This document shows, in pieces, positions 8,332 through 16,448 of a stretch of DNA of 64,000 nt; position 1 is the first letter of the stretch; every line of letters begins with the position of its first letter. A program made the translations under genes and the position numbers. Origin of the DNA: CAVIQK01 sp963644945 (GTDB lineage: Bacteria; Bacillota; Clostridia; Christensenellales; DTU072); the NCBI GenBank assembly GCA_963644945.1, contig CAVIQK010000002.1, positions 122,849-186,848 on the forward strand, given 5' to 3'. The notes under the pieces are model-generated. The model was given only the letters and a program-made list of their open reading frames with translations, was not told where the DNA came from and ran no database searches.

Positions 8332-9573
8332 ATGATAAATATCCCCAAAGGGACCAAAGACGTTTTACCTCAGGAAGCGACCAAGTGGCACTATATCGAA
8401 AGCAAAATAAGAGAAGTCACCACGCTTAGAGGATTTCGTGAAGTTCGCACTCCTATGTTCGAATCCACCGAACTTTTTGACAGAGGTGTAGGAGAAACGA
8501 CGGACATTGTCAACAAAGAAATGTACACATTTTTGGACAAAGGCGGCAGATCAATGACCTTGAAGCCCGAAGGCACCGCCGGTGTTGCCAGAATGTATAT
8601 TGAAAACGGACTTGCAAGCGATACAAGTCCCTTGAAAATGTTTTACGAAACATCGGTTTTCAGATATGAAAAACCCCAAGCCGGCAGACTTCGTGAACAC
8701 CATCAATTCGGAGTCGAAGTTTACGGTAGCACTTCACCTTATTCCGATTTAGAGGTAATTCTTACCGCAAAAGCCTTGTTCGATGCAGTAGGTATCAAAG
8801 ATCTTTCGCTTAGAATCAACAATATCGGTTGCGACAATTGTAGAGCAAAATACAACGAAGCAATCAAAAAATATTTCACCGAAAATATCGACGATCTTTG
8901 CGACACTTGTAAAGAAAGACTCAATAAAAATCCGTTGAGAATTTTAGACTGCAAAGAAGAGAAATGCAAAAAAATTGTCCAAGGCGTACCGAGCATTTTA
9001 GACTATTTGTGCGACGATTGCAAAAATCATTTCAATACGTTGCAAGGGCTACTAAAAGCCGTCGGTATAAATTTTGTCGTCGATGACCGAATCGTTAGAG
9101 GCTTAGATTATTATACGGGTACGGTTTTTGAATTTACAACCGACACGATAGGCGCACAAGGTACCGTTTGCGGTGGTGGTAGATACAACAATTTAGTGTC
9201 ATCCATCGGTGGTCCCAAAACCCCTGCGGTAGGCTTTGGAATGGGCATAGAAAGACTTATTCTTGTAGCCGAAGCACAAGGAATAAGACTTGGCGAAACC
9301 GAAGTCCCTTCGCTATATGTCGTCAATGCCGGAGCAGGTAGCGAGGCGGTAAAACTTGTCGAAAATCTCAGAAGCCTCGGTATTTCTGCCGAAACCGACA
9401 TTATGGACAGAAGTGTAAAAGCCCAAATGAAATATGCCGACAAAAGAGGCTTCAAGTATGTAATCGTACTTGGCACCAACGAACTAGAAACAGGCAAAGT
9501 CGCAATCAAAAAGATGGCTGACGGCAGTGTTTTGGAATCGGCAATTTCGGATATTAGCAACAATTTACAATGA
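8332..9573 (+). CDS. hisS: Histidyl-tRNA synthetase
   Basis: 413 residues, class II aminoacyl-tRNA synthetase. It opens with the typical IPKGTKDVLPQEA and shows motif 2 around FYETSVFRYEKPQAGRLREHHQ and the histidine-specific region VRGLDYYTGTVFEF. Motif 3 is GFGMGIERL, and a C-terminal anticodon-binding domain follows. Two cysteine-rich patches in the middle (CDNC; CKERL...CKEEKC) lie in the insertion domain common in clostridial HisS. Start ATG at 8332 behind GAGAGGA. Confidence 0.95.
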   Translation: MINIPKGTKDVLPQEATKWHYIESKIREVTTLRGFREVRTPMFESTELFDRGVGETTDIVNKEMYTFLDKGGRSMTLKPEGTAGVARMYIENGLASDTSPLKMFYETSVFRYEKPQAGRLREHHQFGVEVYGSTSPYSDLEVILTAKALFDAVGIKDLSLRINNIGCDNCRAKYNEAIKKYFTENIDDLCDTCKERLNKNPLRILDCKEEKCKKIVQGVPSILDYLCDDCKNHFNTLQGLLKAVGINFVVDDRIVRGLDYYTGTVFEFTTDTIGAQGTVCGGGRYNNLVSSIGGPKTPAVGFGMGIERLILVAEAQGIRLGETEVPSLYVVNAGAGSEAVKLVENLRSLGISAETDIMDRSVKAQMKYADKRGFKYVIVLGTNELETGKVAIKKMADGSVLESAISDISNNLQ

Positions 9574-9992
9574 TAGAAGTCGGCGAAGTTGTCAAAATAG
9601 ATAAAAAGAATAGGGCAACCGTAAGATTTCCTAGACGAGAAGCATGCGAACATTGCAATGCTTGTGTAAAACACAAAAACGAGCCTTACGTCGATATTTT
9701 GGTCGAGAACGAACTTAATGCGACAGAAGGCGACAAAGTCGAAGTCTCGATGGCAGGAAACGTTGTCGTCACTGCATCGATTATAGCCTATCTAATCCCC
9801 GTTTTGCTTGTGACCGTTGCTCTCGCTTTTACATATAAATACAATGTCTATATAGCCTTCGGTGTGTCAATCGGAGTTTTGGCAATTGCCGAAATAGTAA
9901 TCGCACTGATAGATAAAAAACTAAGAAAACGTTCGGAGTTTATGCCTCGGATGACTTCAATAATAAAAGAAAAGGAGATAGAAAATGAGTGA
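9570..9992 (+). CDS. RseC/MucC-like membrane protein (SoxR-reducing system type)
   Basis: 140 residues. The N-terminal half is a soluble beta-rich domain with a cysteine cluster CEHCNACVK. Two membrane segments follow (about residues 65-85 and 90-112), then a basic tail. This is the RseC/MucC family layout. In Clostridia such proteins often stand alone or near redox genes, and here it overlaps hisS (ATGA) and is followed directly by thioredoxin. A redox or electron-transfer role is inferred from the cysteines and the neighbour only. Confidence 0.75.
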   Translation: MIEVGEVVKIDKKNRATVRFPRREACEHCNACVKHKNEPYVDILVENELNATEGDKVEVSMAGNVVVTASIIAYLIPVLLVTVALAFTYKYNVYIAFGVSIGVLAIAEIVIALIDKKLRKRSEFMPRMTSIIKEKEIENE

Positions 9993-10308
9993 TTTTATAG
10001 AACATCTCAACAAAGATAATTATGATAATTTTGTAGCCTCGGATACATTATCCGTAGTAGATTTTTGGGCAAACTGGTGTGGACCTTGTAGAATGCTCGC
10101 TCCGATTTTTGAAGAAGTAGCGGAAGAATTACACGATACCGTAAGGTTTGCAAAACTCGATGTTGACGAATCTGAAGACATTGCAGTCAATTTAGGAGTG
10201 ATGACCATCCCCACTTTGCTATTCTATAAAGGTGGCAAAATTTTGAAAACTAACACAGGATACTTGTCTAAAGAGAATTTGGTTGATATAATTAAGTCGC
10301 TAGCGTAA
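9985..10308 (+). CDS. trxA: Thioredoxin
   Basis: 107 residues, a single thioredoxin fold with active site WCGPC at residues 31-35 inside VVDFWANWCGPCRM. The cis-proline segment is MTIPTLLFYKGG. It is a disulfide reductant for cytoplasmic targets. It overlaps the preceding RseC-like gene by 8 nt and has AAGGAG upstream. No thioredoxin reductase gene is nearby. Confidence 0.94.
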   Translation: MSDFIEHLNKDNYDNFVASDTLSVVDFWANWCGPCRMLAPIFEEVAEELHDTVRFAKLDVDESEDIAVNLGVMTIPTLLFYKGGKILKTNTGYLSKENLVDIIKSLA

Positions 10309-10343
10309 ATCTAAAGATTTAGAAAGCAATATTTGGAGAATTT

Positions 10344-11603
10344 ATGATTGATTTAGGAATTATAAGAAGAGAAGATCCCGAAATATTCGATGCGATGGTT
10401 TTGGAACTCAAAAGGCAACAAAACAATATAGAACTTATCGCCAGCGAAAACTTTGTAAGTCCTGCCGTCATGACGGCTGCCGGCACGCATTTGACCAATA
10501 AATATGCCGAAGGCTACCCCGATAAACGTTATTACGGTGGTTGTCAATATGTCGATATTGTAGAAAAACTTGCAATCGACAGAACAAGACAACTTTTTGG
10601 CGGTGAATATATCAATGTTCAACCTCACTCGGGTTCGAGCGCCAATATTGAGGTTTACTACTCACTACTAAACTACGGCGACAAGATTCTCGGCATGAAT
10701 CTTTCTCATGGCGGACACTTGACGCATGGTAGCCCCGCCTCGATGTCGGGGAGTTATTTTAATGTTGTATCTTACGGTGTTGACAAAGAAACCGGTTATA
10801 TTGACTATGAAGAAGTCGAGAGAATTGCAAAAAAAGAGCAACCAAAACTCATAATTGCCGGAGCATCTGCCTACCCCAGAAAGATAGATTTCAAAGAATT
10901 TAGACGTATTGCAGACGAAGTCGGTGCCATTTTAATGGTAGATATGGCACATATTGCAGGACTAGTCGCAGCGGGACTACACGAAAACCCCGTTCCTTAT
11001 GCGGACGTCGTCACGACCACCACACACAAGACGCTAAGAGGAGCAAGAGGCGGTCTTATTATTGCCAAAGAAAAGTATGCCAAAGCACTCGGAAAAGGTG
11101 TCTTCCCCGGTACTCAAGGCGGACCTCTTATGCACATAATTGCAGCCAAAGCCGTAGCGCTTAAAGAGGCATTGTCCCCCGAATTCAAGGTCTATCAACA
11201 GCACATTGTCGAAAACGCCCGGGCGCTTGCCGGTCAATTGATGAATAGAGGTGTAAAACTGTTTTCCAACGGAACAGACAACCACTTGATGCTCATTGAT
11301 TTGAGAGGAACAGGAGTCAGCGGAAAGACCTTGGAACACAACTTGGATGCAGTCAATATCACTACCAACAAAAACACGATTCCGTTTGACGATGCATCCC
11401 CCTTTGATCCCAACGGTTTAAGAGTAGGTACACCTGCGGCAACCACAAGAGGCATGGGTGTAGAAGAAATGAAAATTATCGGCGATTCTATCGCAGATGC
11501 AATATTTGATTTCGACAACAAACAACAAGAAATCAAAGAAAAAGTAAGAATGCTTACGGAGAAATTTCCGTTATATAAAGAGGATTTTATTTTAGATGAA
11601 TAA
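10344..11603 (+). CDS. glyA: Serine hydroxymethyltransferase
   Basis: 419 residues, PLP enzyme interconverting serine and glycine and supplying one-carbon units to folate. Family motifs include ELIASENFVSPAV, QPHSGSSANIEVY and the PLP-lysine segment VTTTTHKTLRG. The length is standard. TTGGAG lies about 6 nt before the ATG. Its methylene-folate product is the methyl source of TrmFO encoded upstream, though that link is general. It overlaps the next gene by 8 nt. Confidence 0.96.
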   Translation: MIDLGIIRREDPEIFDAMVLELKRQQNNIELIASENFVSPAVMTAAGTHLTNKYAEGYPDKRYYGGCQYVDIVEKLAIDRTRQLFGGEYINVQPHSGSSANIEVYYSLLNYGDKILGMNLSHGGHLTHGSPASMSGSYFNVVSYGVDKETGYIDYEEVERIAKKEQPKLIIAGASAYPRKIDFKEFRRIADEVGAILMVDMAHIAGLVAAGLHENPVPYADVVTTTTHKTLRGARGGLIIAKEKYAKALGKGVFPGTQGGPLMHIIAAKAVALKEALSPEFKVYQQHIVENARALAGQLMNRGVKLFSNGTDNHLMLIDLRGTGVSGKTLEHNLDAVNITTNKNTIPFDDASPFDPNGLRVGTPAATTRGMGVEEMKIIGDSIADAIFDFDNKQQEIKEKVRMLTEKFPLYKEDFILDE

Positions 11604-12780
11604 AATATATTTGGACAATGCGGCAACAACGTCGCTAGATAAAGATGTTTTAGCCAAAATGATGCCGTACTTTTGTGACGTTTACGGCAATGCAAGTTCT
11701 TTGCACTCTTTTGGCAGAGAAGCGCTAAAAGCCGTCGATAAAGCAAGAGACGACATTGCAGAAATCATCGGAGCGCATGCATCCGAAATTTACTTTACGT
11801 CCGGTGGAACAGAGAGCGACAACTGGGCGCTTAAAGGTATTGCCGAAACTTACAAAAAACTCGGAAAACATATCATAACCACCAAAATTGAGCATCACGC
11901 CATTTTAGAAACATGTGCAGAACTCGAAAAGAAAGGTTACGAAATTACCTATGTCGGAGTAGACAAAGACGGCAGAGTCAACGTTGACGAGATTCGCAAC
12001 GCAATTAGAGAAGATACTATTCTAGTTTCGGTAATGACCGCCAACAACGAAATCGGCACAATACAACCTATAAAAGAAATTGGTGCAATTTGTAAAGAAA
12101 GAGGAGTTTTCTTCCATACAGATGCCGTCCAAGCCATCGGAACCATAGACATCAACGTCGATAGAGACAATATAGATATGTTGTCTGTTTCGGCTCACAA
12201 ATTCCATGGTCCCAAAGGTGTAGGTTTTCTCTACATAAGAAGCGGTATAAGACCACAACGTCAAATAGAAGGCGGTCATCAAGAAAGAAAACAAAGAGCC
12301 GGCACTACCAACACCCCCGGTGTCGTAGGCATGGCAGAAGCCCTAAAAATGACGGTTGCCAATAGAGCCGAATATACCAAAAGAGTGTCGGGACTTAGAG
12401 ACTATTTTATAGACAGAGTGCTATCCGAAATTCCTTACAGCCACTTAAACGGCGGTAGAGAAAATAGACTTCCGAGCAATGCAAATCTTTCCTTTGATTA
12501 TATCGAAGGCGAAAGCATCCTATTCCTTCTTGATACGGCAGGCATTGCGGTATCCAGTGGCTCGGCATGTTCCTCGGGTTCTCTAGATCCGTCCCACGTC
12601 GTGCTTGCTCTCGGTGTTTCGATAGAACAAGCCCACAGTTCGATTAGATTTTCTTTAGGGAGAGAAACCACAAAAGAAGAAATCGATTTTACCGTTGACA
12701 CATTGAAAAAAATTATTGCAAAATTAAGAAAATTATCACCTTTATGGGATGACGAAAAAGGAGTTGGAAACTATGTATAA
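11596..12780 (+). CDS. nifS: Cysteine desulfurase (NifS/IscS type)
   Basis: 394 residues. This PLP enzyme moves sulfur from cysteine to scaffold proteins. It begins YLDNAATTSLD and carries the PLP lysine in SVSAHKFHGPKG. The active-site cysteine lies in VSSGSACSSGS, the IscS/NifS loop. The start overlaps glyA, and its stop lies inside the start region of the iscU-like gene, so it forms a two-gene Fe-S module with its scaffold. Confidence 0.94.
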   Translation: MNKIYLDNAATTSLDKDVLAKMMPYFCDVYGNASSLHSFGREALKAVDKARDDIAEIIGAHASEIYFTSGGTESDNWALKGIAETYKKLGKHIITTKIEHHAILETCAELEKKGYEITYVGVDKDGRVNVDEIRNAIREDTILVSVMTANNEIGTIQPIKEIGAICKERGVFFHTDAVQAIGTIDINVDRDNIDMLSVSAHKFHGPKGVGFLYIRSGIRPQRQIEGGHQERKQRAGTTNTPGVVGMAEALKMTVANRAEYTKRVSGLRDYFIDRVLSEIPYSHLNGGRENRLPSNANLSFDYIEGESILFLLDTAGIAVSSGSACSSGSLDPSHVVLALGVSIEQAHSSIRFSLGRETTKEEIDFTVDTLKKIIAKLRKLSPLWDDEKGVGNYV

Positions 12781-13147
12781 TGATAAAGTATTTGAAATTT
12801 TCAGAAACCCTCAAAATATCGGCGAAATAGAAAATCCTTCCGGTGTTGGTCGTGTAGGCAACGCAAAATGCGGAGATATAATGGAAGTTCAATTGAAGAT
12901 TGAAAACAACATTGTCACCGATGCAAAATTTAGAACATTCGGTTGTGCCGCAGCAATTGCCTCATCGTCTATGGCGACGTCAATGATTATAGGAAAAACC
13001 GTTGAAGAAGCCTTGCAACTCAAAAACAGCGATGTCGTGGATGCTCTCGGTGGACTTCCCGCACAAAAAATTCACTGTTCGGTTTTAGCAGAAGAAGCCA
13101 TAGCCCTTGCCGTAGAAGATTACAGAAACAAGCAAAAAAACAACTAA
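12773..13147 (+). CDS. iscU: Fe-S cluster assembly scaffold IscU/NifU-like
   Basis: 124 residues. The start at 12773 (MYNDKVFEIF) is chosen because AAGGAG ends at 12763, 9 nt before, and homologues begin here; a frame-compatible ATG at 12749 lacks a site. The three cluster-binding cysteines are at about residues 33 (NAKCGD), 58 (FGCAAA) and 102 (IHCSVLA). It receives sulfur from the desulfurase just upstream, with which it overlaps by 8 nt. Confidence 0.94.
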   Translation: MYNDKVFEIFRNPQNIGEIENPSGVGRVGNAKCGDIMEVQLKIENNIVTDAKFRTFGCAAAIASSSMATSMIIGKTVEEALQLKNSDVVDALGGLPAQKIHCSVLAEEAIALAVEDYRNKQKNN

Positions 13148-13169
13148 AAACATTTAACAAAATCACATG

Positions 13170-13201
13170 CCTTCCGATATATTTGTCGGAAGGTTTTTTT
13201 A
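13170..13201 (+). terminator. Strong rho-independent terminator after iscU
   Basis: An 8-bp perfect stem CCTTCCGA/TCGGAAGG (13170-13177 with 13186-13193) and an 8-nt loop are followed by eight T. It closes the long comM-to-iscU block. Confidence 0.95.
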
Positions 13202-13293
13202 TAAATACAAATATGAAATAGCAAGAAAACCTAATTTTTTGTCAAAAAAATTAACACTTACATTTTTAGTGCAAGCAAAATGATAGTAAAAAT

Positions 13294-13848
13294 TTATTTA
13301 TTTCTCCAATTTTTTATCTTTTGCAATCTAAAACGATTGAATCTTTGAATCAAGATTGGTGGTAAATCTAAAAGAAACGAAGCAAGAATTGATGTGATGA
13401 TATATATCCAAAGTTCGTTTGCGGAAAGTAGATATCCGAAAAGAATAGCGAAAAGCCCCGCAAAGAAACAAATCCAATGACATATTTCGGCGTGTATATT
13501 ATTTTTCAGCACAATATCAATATTTTGATTTATTTTGAATTGATCTTTGTAAAGAGTGACAAATTTATCTTTCCATTTTTTGACTTTCAATTTGTTTAAG
13601 AAAATAAATTCCTTTTCCGAAACAGAAAAAATTTTACAATCGATGTTTATTTTGCTTTTGAAAAGAGTCGTGATCGCAGAAATTAAATGCCTAATATCTG
13701 CGTGATATGCAAACATAAAAAGTGTGATAAAAATTGCAATATAAGGTTGTTTTCGTCCGTACAAAGCAAGCAAAACACAACTTGTCGCAAAAGCAAGATT
13801 TATGGCGATTGAATAAATAATAAGTGTGAGTAATGTTTTGTTTTTCAT
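13294..13848 (-). CDS. Small integral membrane protein, CrtO-like acyltransferase family
   Basis: 184 residues with about four membrane segments: two at the N terminus and two near residues 122-160. The motif NIHAEICHWICFFAG, followed by DLPPILIQRFNRFRL near the C terminus, resembles proteins annotated as glycosyl-diaponeurosporenoate acyltransferase (CrtO) in Firmicutes. No carotenoid genes are nearby, so the true substrate is unknown. Upstream there is no ribosome site; a TATGAT box lies 6 nt from the ATG. On the minus strand only a weak CACT/AGTG hairpin before a T run (about 13245-13275) could end the transcript. Confidence 0.6.
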   Translation of the reverse strand: MKNKTLLTLIIYSIAINLAFATSCVLLALYGRKQPYIAIFITLFMFAYHADIRHLISAITTLFKSKINIDCKIFSVSEKEFIFLNKLKVKKWKDKFVTLYKDQFKINQNIDIVLKNNIHAEICHWICFFAGLFAILFGYLLSANELWIYIITSILASFLLDLPPILIQRFNRFRLQKIKNWRNK

Positions 13849-13854
13849 GCAAAT

Positions 13855-13863
13855 ATCATATCA
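13855..13863 (-). promoter_or_regulatory. Extended -10 box of the CrtO-like gene
   Basis: On the minus strand TGATATGAT combines an upstream TG with the hexamer TATGAT (13855-13860). Six bases then separate it from the ATG at 13848, so transcription would start at or next to the start codon. No good -35 is seen, as is usual for extended -10 promoters. Confidence 0.45.
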
Positions 13864-13954
13864 CAAGATTTCTTGTATAAAATGAATGATTATCGTGGTA
13901 AATCAACAAATAATTAGCCGAAGACGATTAAAAACATTTCGACTAAATATTTTA

Positions 13955-14551
13955 CTAAAATCCCAAATTTTCGTTGATAATTACAATATATACGTTTTTA
14001 TCGCTTGTCGGATGATGTTGTATGACGGTTGCTTTACATATAGTATCGGGGCTATTGCAATTCATACATTTGCCCTTTACTGCGCAAGGAGTTTTTTTAC
14101 CGAGTTTAACGCAATTTTTAGGCGATGCGATATTTCTTGTGCGATCAATACCTTCCTCGATGGTCTTGACTATCTTGTTTACACCGGTCACAATTAAAAC
14201 ATTTTTTGGCCCGTATAACATATTTGCCACTCTGTTTGCTCTGCCGTCAATGTTTACAAGGTCCCCCGATTCGCATAAAGCATTGGTACTACAACAAAAC
14301 CAATCGGCATCATGACTGAGTCTATATACGTCTTCTGCCGTGTATTGGGGCATACTGCGGTGATAAAGAGTGCATCCGTGTTCGGTCAAAAACGGAAGAA
14401 GTCCCATCTCTTGTACGGTTACGCTACCCCCGAATCCGACGGAAGAGCCTTTTTCTATAAGTGTAGCAATGAGATCGAGTGCATCTTGCGATGTTTCAAC
14501 ATAATAAGGGTGAAACCCTCTTAATTTTAAGTTTTTCAGTAATTTTTCCAT
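13955..14551 (-). CDS. LUD-domain protein (LutC/YkgG type)
   Basis: 198 residues, a single LUD domain. It shows GSSVGFGGSVTVQEMGL near the N terminus, a central CCSTNALCESGDLVNIDG and VTGVNKIV. A cysteine-rich C-terminal part follows (CAVKGKCMNCNSPDTIC). LutC-type proteins work with iron-sulfur partners LutA/LutB in lactate oxidation. Stand-alone clostridial copies like this one have no settled function, and no lutAB genes are present. It is transcribed divergently from lepA. No Shine-Dalgarno precedes the ATG. Confidence 0.8.
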   Translation of the reverse strand: MEKLLKNLKLRGFHPYYVETSQDALDLIATLIEKGSSVGFGGSVTVQEMGLLPFLTEHGCTLYHRSMPQYTAEDVYRLSHDADWFCCSTNALCESGDLVNIDGRANRVANMLYGPKNVLIVTGVNKIVKTIEEGIDRTRNIASPKNCVKLGKKTPCAVKGKCMNCNSPDTICKATVIQHHPTSDKNVYIVIINENLGF

Positions 14552-14557
14552 GTTTAT

Positions 14558-14587
14558 ATACTATCACGATTTTAGGTATTATGTAAA
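14558..14587 (-). promoter_or_regulatory. Promoter of the LUD gene
   Basis: On the minus strand TTTACA (14582-14587) lies 18 bp from TAGTAT (14558-14563). Exactly six bases separate the -10 from the ATG, so the predicted start point is the A of the start codon. Confidence 0.6.
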
Positions 14588-14605
14588 CTTAATTTTGTTT
14601 TTTCC

Positions 14606-14634
14606 TTGCACAAAGGTAGTTTTTTTTATATTAT
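14606..14634 (+). promoter_or_regulatory. Promoter of lepA
   Basis: TTGCAC (14606-14611), a 17-bp spacer and TATTAT (14629-14634). Six bases (ATATTT) follow before the ATG at 14641, so the predicted +1 is the start codon itself. It is divergent from the LUD promoter, with only about 18 bp between the two -35 boxes. Confidence 0.65.
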
Positions 14635-14640
14635 ATATTT

Positions 14641-16443
14641 ATGGATAAAAAACAGCATTTAATAAGAAATTTTTGTATTGTAGCACATATAGATCATGGT
14701 AAATCGACTCTTGCCGACCGTATTATGCAAAAGACCGGTCAAGTTGCCGATCGTGACATGAAAGCCCAACTTTTAGATAGCATGGATATCGAGAGAGAAA
14801 GAGGCATAACAATCAAACTTACGCCCGTCACCATGCACTATGATTACAAAGGCGAGAGATATACTCTCAATTTGATTGATACCCCCGGACACGTTGATTT
14901 CACTTATGAGGTTTCTAGGAGCCTTGCGGCATGCGAAGGAGCCATCCTTATAGTTGATGCTACGCAAGGTGTCGAAGCGCAGACTTTGACCAACGTATAT
15001 CTTGCAATAGACAACGACTTGGAAATATTACCGGTTATAAACAAAATTGATTTACCTTCTGCAGAACCCGAAATCGTTCGAAAAGAAATAGAAGACGTGA
15101 TAGGCCTAGATGCATCCAATGCCCCCTTAATCAGTGCAAAAGAAGGCATAAATATTGAAGCGGTAATCGAACAAGTAATTGACCAACTTCCTGCCCCAAG
15201 TGGCGATGCGAGCCTTCCCTTGAAAGCCTTGATTTTTGACAGCCTTTATGACAATTACAAAGGTGCAATTTGCAATGTAAGAATATTTGACGGGACCGTA
15301 AAAGCCGGCGACAAGATTAAAATGATGTCCACCGGAAAAGAATTCGATGTTACCGAAGTAGGAGTGTTTTCTCCGCAAATGCAACCGAAAGACGAACTTT
15401 CCGCAGGTGATGTCGGATATATAACGGCAAGTATAAAAAATGTCAGAGATACCGCTGTAGGCGATACCATCACCCATGCCGACAAACCAACCGAATCTCC
15501 CCTCAAAGGCTACAAAAAAGTCAGCCCCATGGTCTTTGCCGGTGTCTATCCCGCAGACGGCTCAAAATACAATGATTTGAGAGATGCGCTTGAAAAACTA
15601 CAATTAAACGATGCATCGTTAGAGTTTGACATGGAAACATCCGGAGCGCTCGGTTTTGGTTTTAGATGCGGATTCCTCGGCTTACTTCACATGGAGATAA
15701 TAGAAGAGCGACTAGAACGTGAATTTGACCTTGATTTGGTCACGACCGCCCCAAGCGTCTCTTATAGAGTTGTAAAAACCAACGGTGAAGTGATGATGGT
15801 TGACAACCCTAGTTCGTTGCCCAACCCTGCCGAAATAGACCATATAGAAGAGCCTGTTGTCAATGCTCAAATTTTCACACCTCCGGAGTATGTAGGTGCG
15901 ATAATGGAACTTTGCCAAAACAAGCGGGGAATATATAAGAATTTGACCTACATAGACACATCTAGATGTAGACTTGATTATACAATTCCGTTGTCCGAAA
16001 TCATCTACGACTTCTTTGATAATCTCAAATCTCGAACAAGGGGCTATGCAAGTCTAGACTACGATTTTGCAGGCTATCAAACAGATTCTCTTGTCAAACT
16101 TGATATTATGCTTAACGGCGATGTTTGCGATGCATTGTCGCTAATTGTCCATAGAGATCAAGCATACGCTAGAGGACGTGGTATTGCCGAAAAACTAAAA
16201 GACGTAATTCCGAGACAAATGTTCGAGATTCCTATTCAAGCATGTATCGGTGGAAAAATTATTGCGAGAGAAACCGTAAAAGCCTTGCGTAAAGACGTTT
16301 TGGCAAAATGTTATGGCGGTGATATTACTCGTAAGAAAAAACTCCTTGAAAAGCAAAAGGAAGGCAAAAAACGTATGCGTCAAGTTGGCAGTGTAGAAAT
16401 TCCGTCCGAAGCGTTTATGTCAATTTTGCGTATAGATAAATAA
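14641..16443 (+). CDS. lepA: Elongation factor 4 (LepA GTPase)
   Basis: 600 residues, the full length for EF4, a ribosome-associated translational GTPase. G-domain motifs are AHIDHGKST, DTPGHVDF and NKIDLP. Elongation-factor domains II, III and V follow, and the C terminus ends in the LepA-specific KKLLEKQKEGKKRMR region. The start is secure because an in-frame TAG lies at 14617-14619 and no other start codon occurs between. The bases just upstream are only A and T, with no ribosome site. hemW follows 5 nt downstream, a common pairing. Confidence 0.96.
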   Translation: MDKKQHLIRNFCIVAHIDHGKSTLADRIMQKTGQVADRDMKAQLLDSMDIERERGITIKLTPVTMHYDYKGERYTLNLIDTPGHVDFTYEVSRSLAACEGAILIVDATQGVEAQTLTNVYLAIDNDLEILPVINKIDLPSAEPEIVRKEIEDVIGLDASNAPLISAKEGINIEAVIEQVIDQLPAPSGDASLPLKALIFDSLYDNYKGAICNVRIFDGTVKAGDKIKMMSTGKEFDVTEVGVFSPQMQPKDELSAGDVGYITASIKNVRDTAVGDTITHADKPTESPLKGYKKVSPMVFAGVYPADGSKYNDLRDALEKLQLNDASLEFDMETSGALGFGFRCGFLGLLHMEIIEERLEREFDLDLVTTAPSVSYRVVKTNGEVMMVDNPSSLPNPAEIDHIEEPVVNAQIFTPPEYVGAIMELCQNKRGIYKNLTYIDTSRCRLDYTIPLSEIIYDFFDNLKSRTRGYASLDYDFAGYQTDSLVKLDIMLNGDVCDALSLIVHRDQAYARGRGIAEKLKDVIPRQMFEIPIQACIGGKIIARETVKALRKDVLAKCYGGDITRKKKLLEKQKEGKKRMRQVGSVEIPSEAFMSILRIDK

Positions 16444-16448
16444 CAGTA

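Noticed and set aside
9111..9674. 187-codon minus-strand open frame across hisS and the RseC-like gene
   Set aside because: Mirror of strong coding sequence; Ser/Pro-rich low-complexity translation typical of antisense shadows.
13886..14197. 103-codon plus-strand open frame opposite the LUD gene
   Set aside because: The minus-strand LUD protein is clearly conserved; this frame has no ribosome site or motif.
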